A stretch of DNA of 29,963 nucleotides from Candidatus Magasanikiibacteriota bacterium (GTDB lineage Bacteria; Patescibacteriota; Patescibacteriia; Magasanikbacterales; UBA922): contig DOYU01000021.1 of the NCBI GenBank assembly GCA_003518365.1, forward strand, positions 80,210-110,172, written 5' to 3'. The stretch's first letter is position 1. Every line of letters begins with the position of its first letter. The notes under the pieces are model-generated. The model had not been told where the DNA came from, did not search any database, and saw only the letters and a list, made by a program, of their open reading frames with translations. The translations under genes and the position numbers were made by a program. Shown piece by piece: positions 10,401 to 15,450 of this stretch.

Positions 10401-10592
10401 TTCTATTTTATCTTCTAGCGTGTTGACCTGTGCCGGCACATCTGCTGTGACAACAACTGCGGCAGCAGGTTGAGCGAATGCGACAGTCGGAGGCAGCAAG
10501 AAGACCCCCAACTGGAGACTCATCACAAACAGGAAACCATAGGCCCAGATGTTTCTTTTGTCTTTCTTTTGAAAATGTTTCTTCTCAAACAT
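1425..10592 (-). CDS. Giant cysteine-rich secreted protein, about 3055 aa
   Basis: The start is taken as the ATG at 10592, which follows AGGTAGGGGG; an in-frame TTG at 10622 overlaps the upstream gene and is less likely. Residues 1-40 form a signal peptide ending in AFA. About 40-370 is a mostly Cys-poor helical-looking region. Long Cys-rich tracts follow, built on a recurring motif of Val-Gly-Cys or Ala-Cys, two residues, then Tyr/Phe (such as EVGCELY, QQVGCDEF, LACSAY). About 1070-1225 has the pattern of a CBM4/9-like jelly-roll (SFWARG ... FIDNVSL). Disulfide-type knots such as CTTNAICGDGNTC (about 1545) and CKEDAECGVGGSC (about 1980) recur. Near 2870 VLVDWGDGT, followed by DYAHTYGC, marks a PKD-like domain. 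The frame is uninterrupted over 9 kb, so it is under selection. An extracellular structural or adhesive role is inference; I know no named family. Confidence 0.85.
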   Translation of the reverse strand: MFEKKHFQKKDKRNIWAYGFLFVMSLQLGVFLLPPTVAFAQPAAAVVVTADVPAQVNTLEDKIEKAVLQGLLGSLVNMASYFMRTLAYDTATYIASGGKGQGSLIFEKPFDQYLSDVALDSVGEAIGSLGQGFGVNLCQPPNLKLQAQLKIALDTTYTPPSAGGKGGPKASCSWQTLKNNWKDGVNVEFDVNAASDFASEINVTQTDFGFALGAIEQIGAFKDAQEEAASLTRQVGNGFKDVTDFVSGHINTPAQLTQEESSALTGKHQGELNSQQIAGMYASQLWQIIPMSASVFLNSLTSQLLNRLFTKGLVPTEQERGTASTDFYGVNSLVSQRQIAQRAFSFLTATYGRKDPAEYDIVSEFIACPENPGANNCVMNRGFQEALDRTSVGKPITLYDAVFVDKLISANTPLISPRRVADNQDKDCYKNKLCYSNIQKMRKARILPLGMEIAALRSDTDNPWTIGEVLQKFEECPTPDQDGTIKPDFINYPFCHLVNPNWILRAPQARCENRVYSPELLVPDSPRRREECVDISTCISEDENGNCTEDNYYGFCTLEKNVWDLQGASCEPQYATCQTFTNQDSKTIVSYLTRTLEYGSCSAQSVGCLPYVTEQTGESNWVGTDDIYIADKRYGGQQVLYLNDQIAASGAGCPESGAAGCTSFIGAQRDPTTGAYITNPTDESYIQDTARIRPLKKAPISLGCYDIDPATVEIDYPETAQQIENSIPTDPRCDAYASVCLASEVGCELYTPTGSGESIPGVVGDNYCPKTCVGYDTFKQEASNFEQASYPLYFIPTNGILCSAQQVGCDEFTNIGSIETGGEQQEYYSYIKQCEVPDGDNSSTYYSWEGSESQGFILKVHRLAKVGDGTYISGLRAAGIILDDVSSAFPPASPIYADDIPAQLQENVDVCNETVYGNAVQQVPDAPKADADCRALYDSEGIVYYRLLAKTVTVSTACHPLRKTESRLVVDESLIDIAGYESVQAAQDICDEKGGYWGQKDGYSGNVCQRCVGGGAWVPEDASNPEKGSCVYYAIDAPGESTSCIAEANSCRAFTGNKGNNIKPVFEKSIDTFEPIGDSPEALSNAKEYWSQADAVSIAAESLQVNAHSLRVKGTSDGTVVRRALDPGAMETNAAYELSFWARGAGQILSISLEQGTNVWTLTVDPLTSIDEPISIGTSWREYVVGPVTFTGNTIDPVSLVFDRSSSATAGIYFIDNVSLMRTEGNVYLIRDSWKTPEGYDAPTKCFGEGQNPAGPYPGAALGCDAYTTSLGQKAYATGFDRLCREKAVGCAPLWDTYNTESTYAEVYNARCTNGRDLANGLVADVSVAVATTCEITVDTIDTYSCTIAPRESSCVIAGPIRVPSDAFLGGPYGDEGYLRIKASADEAVGTGLTKSIVMVDASSVYIPADTPVLDPVFLTDNQESACLEKYVGCQAVAIEEQTTPVAGQSNGFTYHPQMIRNNPASYLGEQGTLCTQEQLACSAYTTSNGANTYFKDPAVNANKLCSYIAPDPTNEASVGGWFLTSVGTCTNNPDIQCTTNAICGDGNTCTGIGKSVPCYENYKEDFSTYGLWSNGSDGYDGYVGECPVGQNLCTELVDPYDTDTSGKNPDGKPYYVIFDTQLTASVGECQGKASLREGCVLFDNTNIPNKSYDASATYAAGEALAKTGDTLVVPQSTDENDANVLLKVERNRECSEWIACRSYEPITLPNGQQSLLCSQLAACLEYQGTNCIKLAPVDDTRSPSEKFLDIDAYINRDTSWNGIEYTGYSLFNRYDIAEYSSVNMPQNISPSDGIVDTVNSYLGYALSEEYVEQHPEEHACATGESKSACGPDDTGRCISGTCVLPVDGVFQSSDITLDKIANTLGNAECKVPPQEDAPFPGDIVPNFDTPNARDVHGFAQKIVNTTITRRTFSQRQNNANVCQDGDDCSCNYVAVTYGSLATDYWDTDVYDEQGDNLRLWGICTGASGTEGDYCKEDAECGVGGSCQKISHLATFVGSTGHCLEYDLSRPVLSPEGQPRYACLTWYPSDKSFGNIDTSNLFQDAGYNPGIDAFTGDGGTGGQVYCTQSFGRGAATYEGTLRIHPRYGGGEITNAQVINGVGGVTLADMWEDPETQWHWSGVPGDGDRQLKTIRPTETTPQNQIVQCSQALTVSDMFTIDNDAWVMEYLYTKYYNPRLLDFFRNIRPALQDPDEIARQQYSEILDRIALNGCTDMYGNPYSPVEMDGNPYWWYVCGAKYAGQTFGSDDSSTCSAQSTGSYTVDESLNALYSLVTLFSWYTLAPSPGALNTNAVVLRVEGDYNGNNFGSSPQGNNAYKVGALVPVASEFDSAVDASTLNFDTGTMMHPPRFGANNAIYSFTNFKVSTASNPPAVSLNTTCLAAGGCSSAENTSLLFQSTVTEKNLNRNALRSVYFVPFRIPVRNALGPAPLTEELKINFNGYGDLGVNGSVLTSDGTMTPWYPSSDPYLPPESYPKKTTKRSITTYELVRTPSSTVNCEGLVSYCDYGGSGDDSEVHTQYALSPGNPSVGEVRNQVHYRSVMVFYKSEGGTNTPSFVQESDGPFVKAVSPETDPFSIACNATKGNFFAIGMDFNKNGEFLGYITRNCGSYGLQLGVVATMNDQCSEFVSVYQDVGATGQSNKAWTDRVWKESNYQLLGQSAFGHDVSRAPFGSTDLSASDLLGISNDVDKQGNLLKYAFMSEGATGYPYYCRAASELNIKVFAKTALEMCDTLTQNGYSTTAIQSIANWMNSSSITSGRDVLLSLFGAYYVRAVFPFDSVQPGGDIHEINPILAAGLQPPKIYSLNPETCFPSVLTSSQLSTQCSAGSLNNLSVGFNDDDAQIVSKVIYQARARFFGFADDDRMPIRRVLVDWGDGTITNKGLTGMYKNRKPYCEESNSPGDTSEVGYCKDSFTNTPTSLTCKADQDCPTGYACTDYSLPAFGNLPRACETGPFDYAHTYGCDSPNQTVGQIRDQISEQTYNTLLQSGLNDDSPLCVYQPRVQILDNWGYCNGTCNGEGTPGCYNSSSDFGEKQCDNPQFDDVHWTTYQGLIIITP

Positions 10593-10605
10593 ATACAATA
10601 ACCCC

Positions 10606-11478
10606 CTACCTTGCCGAAGCAATAATATCCTTTGTTACAGAAATAAGTGTTGCGTTATCAATTTGATCCAATTGTGCCTGTGACATTTTCCCCGTACTCA
10701 TCAATAATGTACGTAATTCTTCAGGTTTTTGTAAAAGCGCTTCGAGTTGTTCAGGTGTGACATCTTGCGAAGGAGTCGTAGGCTGTGTCACCAACGACGG
10801 ATTGTTCGTATTTGCTCCATTCACGACTTGTGTTGTCCCCTGTGTTTTCAGTGCATGTTGTGCCAAATCCAATAATTGATCGTCATTGAATGCTGCCAAT
10901 TCTTCTGCACTCACTTGTCCTGATGCGAGCAATGCGGCACGCAATTGTGTAGGATCTTGCAAAAGCGCACCTATATCAAATAATCCAGGTGAAGTTCCTG
11001 TGGTGGTTCCACCACCCACTGCTGAATTTTGTAATGCGGCATCGAGCAAAGGAGTTTCCAAGGCACCATCATCTTCTGAAATCCCTGTATTTGTAAGTAT
11101 CGATGTATTGAGAGCACAGTCTTTTCCTTCAGGACACAGAGGATCTGTGCCATTTTTAATTTCAGTGTCATCACTGATGCCATCTGAATCAGTGTCAGGT
11201 AAATACGGACTTGTCTGATAAAAATTTAACTCTTCAAAATCATTAATACCATCATGATCGGTATCAATACGTTGCAATCGCAGTGTCTCATCAAATACTG
11301 CCTGCGCATCAACAACACCTTGTACCTGCTCAGTATGTTGGGACAAAAATGGACCATAAATATTTGTTCTCATCTGGATAGCCCCAAGCCCTATTGCCAA
11401 AAAAGCAAAAATAAGCATAAAAGCAAATCCTGCCTTCTGCTCAGTACTCAGTCGTTTTTGATTTGGCGATTCTGCCAT
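10606..11478 (-). CDS. Membrane-anchored protein with thrombospondin type 3-like Ca-binding loops, 290 aa
   Basis: A short basic N-terminus precedes one membrane segment at about 17-36. Two Asp-rich loops follow, DTDHDGINDFEE (72-83) and DTDSDGISDDTE (95-106), spaced as in thrombospondin type 3/EF-hand-like calcium sites, and then a Cys pair (115, 121). The C-terminal half holds two copies of an approximately 39-residue helical unit (about 171-209 and 247-285), each starting LLQ.P..LR and separated by a Thr/Pro/Asn linker. The stop codon lies 13 bases before the start of the giant gene, so the two are probably co-transcribed and act together at the cell surface. A -10 (TATACT, 11497-11502) lies just upstream; no Shine-Dalgarno is seen. 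Confidence 0.8.
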   Translation of the reverse strand: MAESPNQKRLSTEQKAGFAFMLIFAFLAIGLGAIQMRTNIYGPFLSQHTEQVQGVVDAQAVFDETLRLQRIDTDHDGINDFEELNFYQTSPYLPDTDSDGISDDTEIKNGTDPLCPEGKDCALNTSILTNTGISEDDGALETPLLDAALQNSAVGGGTTTGTSPGLFDIGALLQDPTQLRAALLASGQVSAEELAAFNDDQLLDLAQHALKTQGTTQVVNGANTNNPSLVTQPTTPSQDVTPEQLEALLQKPEELRTLLMSTGKMSQAQLDQIDNATLISVTKDIIASAR

Positions 11479-11496
11479 AATCTATTCAATAGACAT

Positions 11497-11502
11497 AGTA
11501 TA
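11497..11502 (-). promoter_or_regulatory. -10 element before the Ca-binding/giant gene pair
   Basis: TATACT on the minus strand lies about 18 bases before the ATG at 11478 and directly after the ksgA terminator. The -35 is poor and would fall inside the terminator stem. Confidence 0.3.
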
Positions 11503-11503
11503 C

Positions 11504-11541
11504 CAAAAAAACAAAAACACGAACAGTCATGCTGTTCGTGG
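11504..11541 (-). terminator. Terminator of the prfB-tsaC-ksgA unit
   Basis: On the minus strand CACGAACAG and CTGTTCGTG form a 9-bp stem with a five-base loop, followed by TTTTTGTTTTTTT. It lies about 40 bases beyond the ksgA stop. Confidence 0.85.
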
Positions 11542-11580
11542 ATAAATATATGTGAGGCTGAGTACCAGTTCCTTGTTGAG

Positions 11581-12408
11581 CTAGGCTTCTAATCTAGCAA
11601 TCACGGCAATCCAATCATCCACTGACAATTCCTCAGCTCTGATCTTTTCATTTCCCAAAACTTGCTGAAGCGTCTGTTTTACTTTCTCCCCCTCTATCTG
11701 CAATCCAACAGACAAATTTCTCCACAATTGTTTTCGTTTATTGTGAAAGCCGGCGCGAACATAGCGAAAAAACGTATCCGCATCAGCTCGTTCTTGTATA
11801 TTGGTAATTGACACAACCGCAGAATCTACTTTCGGCGACGGCCAAAAATTTCCTTTTGTTACTTTTGCCACCATCTTCGGTGTGCCGTAATACTGAATCG
11901 ATACAGCAAGAATACTCATATCACCAGCCTTTGCACAAATACGTTCAGCCACTTCTTTTTGCACCATTATGACAATCCTCTCTGGTTTGTTTCCCAATTC
12001 TAAAAGAGTTCGGATGACGTTTGAAGTTATCTGATACGGCAAATTTGCCAATACTTTGTAAGAAGTTCCTAGTTCCAAGTTTCTAGTTTCAAGTTCCTTC
12101 AATGCGTTTCCCCAAATAACCTGAATATTCTTGAATTCAAGCTGTTTCTCCTCCCAATATCCTTCCAACTTCTTTTCAATTTCAAACGCCACCACCTTCT
12201 TCACATGCAGTGCCATCGCAAGCGTGAGCACCCCAAATCCAGGACCAATCTCAACGACAGTATCATCTGGGCTCAACTCCCCTGCCTCAATCATTTTTTT
12301 GATCGGCATGTCTGAGATAAGATAATTCTGCCCATATTTTTTTGAGGGCGTGAGGTGATAGGTAGTACACAGTTCTTTCAATTGTGTTGGTGATAGCAAA
12401 GGAGACAT
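11581..12408 (-). CDS. ksgA: 16S rRNA dimethyladenosine transferase (RsmA/KsgA), 275 aa
   Basis: This enzyme dimethylates the two adjacent adenosines in the 3' terminal helix of 16S rRNA, using SAM, during late 30S assembly. Visible signatures are the early SKKYGQNYL motif (22-30), the SAM-binding motif VVEIGPGFGVLTLA (51-64), the acidic FEIEKK region (75-80) and the catalytic NLPY (122-125). The start is the ATG at 12408, one base after the UGA stop of the upstream gene, which suggests translational coupling; a longer in-frame extension upstream overlaps that gene and lacks family similarity. Between the NAL motif and KVLANLPY it carries KELETRNLELGTSYK (about 104-118). This region is encoded by a degenerate word repeat (12061-12100) and looks like a repeat-derived insertion in a surface loop. 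Confidence 0.93.
   Translation of the reverse strand: MSPLLSPTQLKELCTTYHLTPSKKYGQNYLISDMPIKKMIEAGELSPDDTVVEIGPGFGVLTLAMALHVKKVVAFEIEKKLEGYWEEKQLEFKNIQVIWGNALKELETRNLELGTSYKVLANLPYQITSNVIRTLLELGNKPERIVIMVQKEVAERICAKAGDMSILAVSIQYYGTPKMVAKVTKGNFWPSPKVDSAVVSITNIQERADADTFFRYVRAGFHNKRKQLWRNLSVGLQIEGEKVKQTLQQVLGNEKIRAEELSVDDWIAVIARLEA
12061..12100. repeat. Degenerate word array inside ksgA
   Basis: The words AGTTCC, TAGTTCCAAG and TAGTTTCAAG repeat with a period of about 10 bases. The same words occur between prfB and fusA and inside the C39-like peptidase gene. Here the array is in frame and adds residues to KsgA. Confidence 0.55.
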
Positions 12409-12409
12409 G

Positions 12410-13585
12410 TCATTCTTGTGTAAGTTCAGCAGACAACAACCCAGCACTACTATATCTATTTGATGCATTCCATAAAAGCCAGCCGCCATCTGTATATTTT
12501 TCTACCATGTCTATTTGCGCACGAATATTTGCAGCACCATACACCGCACCAATATTGAACGCCTGAATCCATGGCCGCGCTTCTGCCTTTGTCTGTTCAA
12601 AATAGGGCATTCCTTTTTTCATGCCATTTTCTATCACAATACCAGGCGATGCCGCAGGATTTGAGAGACCCAGATGCCCTGAGGGATAATGCGATGGATA
12701 CATCATAGGAGAAATATAATCCACATAATCGACTGCGTCTTCCAGCCGCTGACCGATATTCATGCCATCATGGCGCTCCATAACAAATCCAAACATGTCG
12801 AGCGAGATCCATGCTGGTTCATCGGCCAAATGTTCTTCAAGAAATTCATAAAAGTTTCGCATGACATCGTACTTTGCGTCTTCACCATTGGTGTAGATGA
12901 CATTGCTCATGTTGCCGTCTGAAGGAAAACGCACATAGTCAAATTGTACTTCATCAAATCCAAATTGAATTACTTCCTTTGCAATATCCACATTGTATTG
13001 CCACACGTCTTCTTTGGTAGGATCTACCCAAGCAAGTCCTTTATTGTCACGCCAGAGTCCCCCACTTTTTGCACGGATTGCCCAATCATGTTTTTTTTCT
13101 GCGAGTACAGGATCTTGAAACACTGTCTGACGAGCAATCACATAGATATCATGTGCGTGAAAGTCGTCTACTATTTTTTTTACATCCCCCAGTCTCCCCG
13201 TGTCAGTGCCAAGTTCATCGACAATGGCAAGGTTGCTGTCATAGAGCACATATCCAGTATAATCTTTAATATCAATCACAACAGCGTTCAATTCTGTCGA
13301 GTCTATCAAATCTATCAGTCGTTGTCTTGAAGTATCATTACTCGCAGTATACGCTGTCAGATAAATCCCTTTTACTTCAAGTTTCTCCGGTTTTGCGGCA
13401 TCTTTCTTTTGTGCCTGATAGAGTCGGACAGCAAGCGCATCTTTTGGGGCTTCATCGAGGGAGCCAAAATAGTAGTAGAACCCACTTTCTTGTTGCACTT
13501 CTATCCATTGCCATCCAATACCTGTGGTTAAAAAAGCCACCACACATAAAAATATGGGAAAATAATATGGAGAACGATGGTGCAT
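12410..13585 (-). CDS. DUF4015-type putative glycoside hydrolase, secreted or membrane-anchored, 391 aa
   Basis: An N-terminal hydrophobic segment (about 8-25) acts as a signal or anchor. The rest matches the pattern of the DUF4015 (GH13-like barrel) family: KGIYLTAYTA (72-81), a strand AVVIDIKDYTG (101-111), YVIARQTVF (148-156), the strongly conserved FDEVQFDYVRFPSDG (210-224) with its acidic residues, SLDMFGF, and YISPMMYPSHY. The family is predicted to act on polysaccharides of the cell envelope; substrate and activity are unknown. It lies between tsaC and ksgA, with an 8-base gap to the tsaC stop and one base before the ksgA start, so it belongs to the same transcription unit. Confidence 0.8.
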   Translation of the reverse strand: MHHRSPYYFPIFLCVVAFLTTGIGWQWIEVQQESGFYYYFGSLDEAPKDALAVRLYQAQKKDAAKPEKLEVKGIYLTAYTASNDTSRQRLIDLIDSTELNAVVIDIKDYTGYVLYDSNLAIVDELGTDTGRLGDVKKIVDDFHAHDIYVIARQTVFQDPVLAEKKHDWAIRAKSGGLWRDNKGLAWVDPTKEDVWQYNVDIAKEVIQFGFDEVQFDYVRFPSDGNMSNVIYTNGEDAKYDVMRNFYEFLEEHLADEPAWISLDMFGFVMERHDGMNIGQRLEDAVDYVDYISPMMYPSHYPSGHLGLSNPAASPGIVIENGMKKGMPYFEQTKAEARPWIQAFNIGAVYGAANIRAQIDMVEKYTDGGWLLWNASNRYSSAGLLSAELTQE

Positions 13586-13593
13586 AGTGTTAT

Positions 13594-14208
13594 TTATTCA
13601 AACAACATAATTTCACCTTCACGTAAGACTTCCAGTGTACCATCTTCATGGATTCGTACAATGGTAGATGGACTTTCATGCGGGAGTCTGCCTGCATTGA
13701 TAACAATATCCGGCTGAATAGCTTCGTGCTCAAACATCGCCAAGACATCCTTTATATCATACGGGCTTTCGTGCGCAGCGATATTTGCAGACGTCGATAC
13801 GATCGGTCCATCAATGGCTTTGCAGAGTGCTTTTGCAATCGGATGCTCGGTGATACGAAATGCAACCGTTCCATCCTCAGCCATGACTCCTTTCGCCAAC
13901 GATGAATCAGGCCGTGCTTTTGTGACAACGGTCAATGGTCCGGGCCAATATTTTTCTTCTATCTCAAAAAGTGTTCTTGAGTCAAAGACATGTTCAAGCA
14001 TCACAGAAAGATCATGCGCTACGACAAGGAGCGGTTTATCCCTTTGCCTTTTTTTAATATCAAAAATACGATTAACCGAAACTTGATTTGTTGCATCACA
14101 GCCCAGCCCATAACACGTTTCTGTTGGGTACACCAGGGTTTGCCCGCTATGCAAGGCTTCTGCGATACCAGGCATATCTATAGTATTGTCTTGTCGCACA
14201 ATCTTCAT
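13594..14208 (-). CDS. tsaC: Threonylcarbamoyl-AMP synthase (Sua5/YrdC/TsaC family), 204 aa
   Basis: The enzyme makes threonylcarbamoyl-AMP from Thr, bicarbonate and ATP, the first step of t6A37 synthesis in ANN-decoding tRNAs. The visible YrdC signatures are LVYPTETCYGLGCDA near the N-terminus, FDIKKRQRDKPLLVV with the nucleotide-binding Lys/Arg, WPGPLTVV, and IVSTSANIA. The length is that of the single-domain TsaC form, without the Sua5 C-terminal domain. I chose the ATG at 14208 (MKIVRQD), because a GTG at 14256 would overlap the end of prfB. The gap from the prfB stop to this ATG is 23 bases, and no strong Shine-Dalgarno is seen. Confidence 0.92.
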   Translation of the reverse strand: MKIVRQDNTIDMPGIAEALHSGQTLVYPTETCYGLGCDATNQVSVNRIFDIKKRQRDKPLLVVAHDLSVMLEHVFDSRTLFEIEEKYWPGPLTVVTKARPDSSLAKGVMAEDGTVAFRITEHPIAKALCKAIDGPIVSTSANIAAHESPYDIKDVLAMFEHEAIQPDIVINAGRLPHESPSTIVRIHEDGTLEVLREGEIMLFE

Positions 14209-14231
14209 ATTGCGATGATACTTGCTATCTG

Positions 14232-15326
14232 TTATTTGATATCTGATTTCAACCACCGTAAATACGCTTCAATAAAATCATCAATCTCGCCATTCAATAC
14301 GCGCACGTCATCGGCTGTTTCGTGCTTTGTGCGGACATCTTTTACCAGATGATAGGGATGCAAGACATAGTTGCGAATCTGATTCCCCCACTCTGGACTT
14401 TTGTGTTCACCGCGAAGTTTGAGACGTTCTTCTTCTTCTTTTTCTTCTTGTACTTTTTGCAATTTTGCCTGCAATACTTTCATCGCAGTTTCTCTGTTTT
14501 GAATTTGTGATCGTTCATTTTGGCATTGGACAGTGATGCCTGTAGGAAGGTGGACAATACGAACAGCTGAATAGGTGGTGTTGACGCTTTGTCCGCCTTT
14601 GCCTCCTGACATAAACGTATCAACACGCAATTCTTTGGGATCTATGACAATAGTCTCAGCACTGGCCATCTCAGGGATCACTTCAATTGACGCAAAGGAT
14701 GTGTGCCTCATGCCTTCTGCATCAAACGGAGAAATACGCACGAGTCGATGTGTCCCATGTTCACTTTTCAAATGCCCAAAGGCATAGCGTCCTTCCACTT
14801 CTATTGTGGCGGATTTTATCCCTGCTTCTGCACCACGTGTTTCATCTAAGAGCGTGGCCTTCCATCCTTTTTTTTCTACAAAACGGAGAATCATACGCTC
14901 GAGCATCTCAGCCCAGTCTTGCGCTTCCGTGCCTCCGCTTCCAGCTTGGATAGTCACAAGTGCACTATCCTTGTCGTGCTTTCCATCAAAGAGCAAAATG
15001 AATTCCAGTTTTTCAAATTGTTTTTCTAGTGCTCCCGTCTTTGTCTCAATCTCAGTCTCAATCTCTTTGTCTGGAGAAACATCCAATTCTTCTGCCAAAC
15101 TCAAAAGGCCTTCAACTTCTTCTTTCAACGATTGCCATGTGTCTATTTCTGTTTTCAATTCTTCATGCCGCTTGCTAATCGCGGTTGCTTTTTCCGTATC
15201 ATTCCAAAACCCTTCTGCTTGCATATCCTGTTCCAATTGTTGCATTTCTTGTTTTTGTTCATCAATATCCAAAAGTTGCCACGTGGAAGTGATTTTTTCT
15301 TGGAGTGTTTTGAGATTTTCTTTCAT
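14232..15326 (-). CDS. prfB: Peptide chain release factor 2, 364 aa
   Basis: RF2 releases peptides at UAA and UGA. The discriminator tripeptide SPF (199-201) specifies RF2 rather than RF1. GGQ (244-246), within GGKGGQSVNTT, is the catalytic motif at the peptidyl-transferase centre. The N-terminal coiled-coil domain (about 1-110) is complete and the frame is continuous from the ATG, so the programmed +1 frameshift that controls prfB in many bacteria is absent. Its presence fits UGA being a stop in this genome and argues against the UGA-recoded CPR lineages. It is followed closely by tsaC. Confidence 0.96.
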   Translation of the reverse strand: MKENLKTLQEKITSTWQLLDIDEQKQEMQQLEQDMQAEGFWNDTEKATAISKRHEELKTEIDTWQSLKEEVEGLLSLAEELDVSPDKEIETEIETKTGALEKQFEKLEFILLFDGKHDKDSALVTIQAGSGGTEAQDWAEMLERMILRFVEKKGWKATLLDETRGAEAGIKSATIEVEGRYAFGHLKSEHGTHRLVRISPFDAEGMRHTSFASIEVIPEMASAETIVIDPKELRVDTFMSGGKGGQSVNTTYSAVRIVHLPTGITVQCQNERSQIQNRETAMKVLQAKLQKVQEEKEEEERLKLRGEHKSPEWGNQIRNYVLHPYHLVKDVRTKHETADDVRVLNGEIDDFIEAYLRWLKSDIK

Positions 15327-15335
15327 AATAGAGGT

Positions 15336-15364
15336 ATCCTATAGGAAAATGCGAAAGATTTCAA
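15336..15364 (-). promoter_or_regulatory. Candidate prfB promoter
   Basis: On the minus strand TTGAAA (-35) is followed by a 17-base spacer and TAGGAT (-10). It lies between the fusA terminator and the prfB start at 15326. Confidence 0.35.
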
Positions 15365-15378
15365 TATGCAGTGTCTCC

Positions 15379-15410
15379 AAAAAAGACGACTCATTCCGAG
15401 TCGTCTTTTT
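15379..15410 (-). terminator. Terminator after fusA
   Basis: GACGACTC and GAGTCGTC form a perfect 8-bp stem with a five-base loop, followed on the minus strand by six T. It closes the str operon. Confidence 0.85.
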
Positions 15411-15415
15411 AACAT

Positions 15416-15450
15416 GCTAGTTCCTAGTCTCTCGTTTTTAGTGACTAGTC
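15416..15450. repeat. Empty word array between fusA and its terminator
   Basis: CTAGTTCCTAGTC and, inverted, GACTAG flank a short centre. These are the same words as in ksgA (12061-12100) and in the C39-like gene (28951-29026). Confidence 0.4.

Noticed and set aside
10593..10622. TTG start extending the giant protein by 10 residues
   Set aside because: It overlaps the upstream gene, and the ATG at 10592 is preceded by a strong purine-rich site and directly starts a signal peptide.
12409..12489. 27-residue N-terminal extension of KsgA
   Set aside because: It overlaps the upstream gene and has no family similarity; the ATG at 12408 gives a normal KsgA N-terminus.
15240..15326. Programmed +1 frameshift in prfB
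   Set aside because: The frame is continuous from the ATG through the N-terminal domain; there is no internal UGA.
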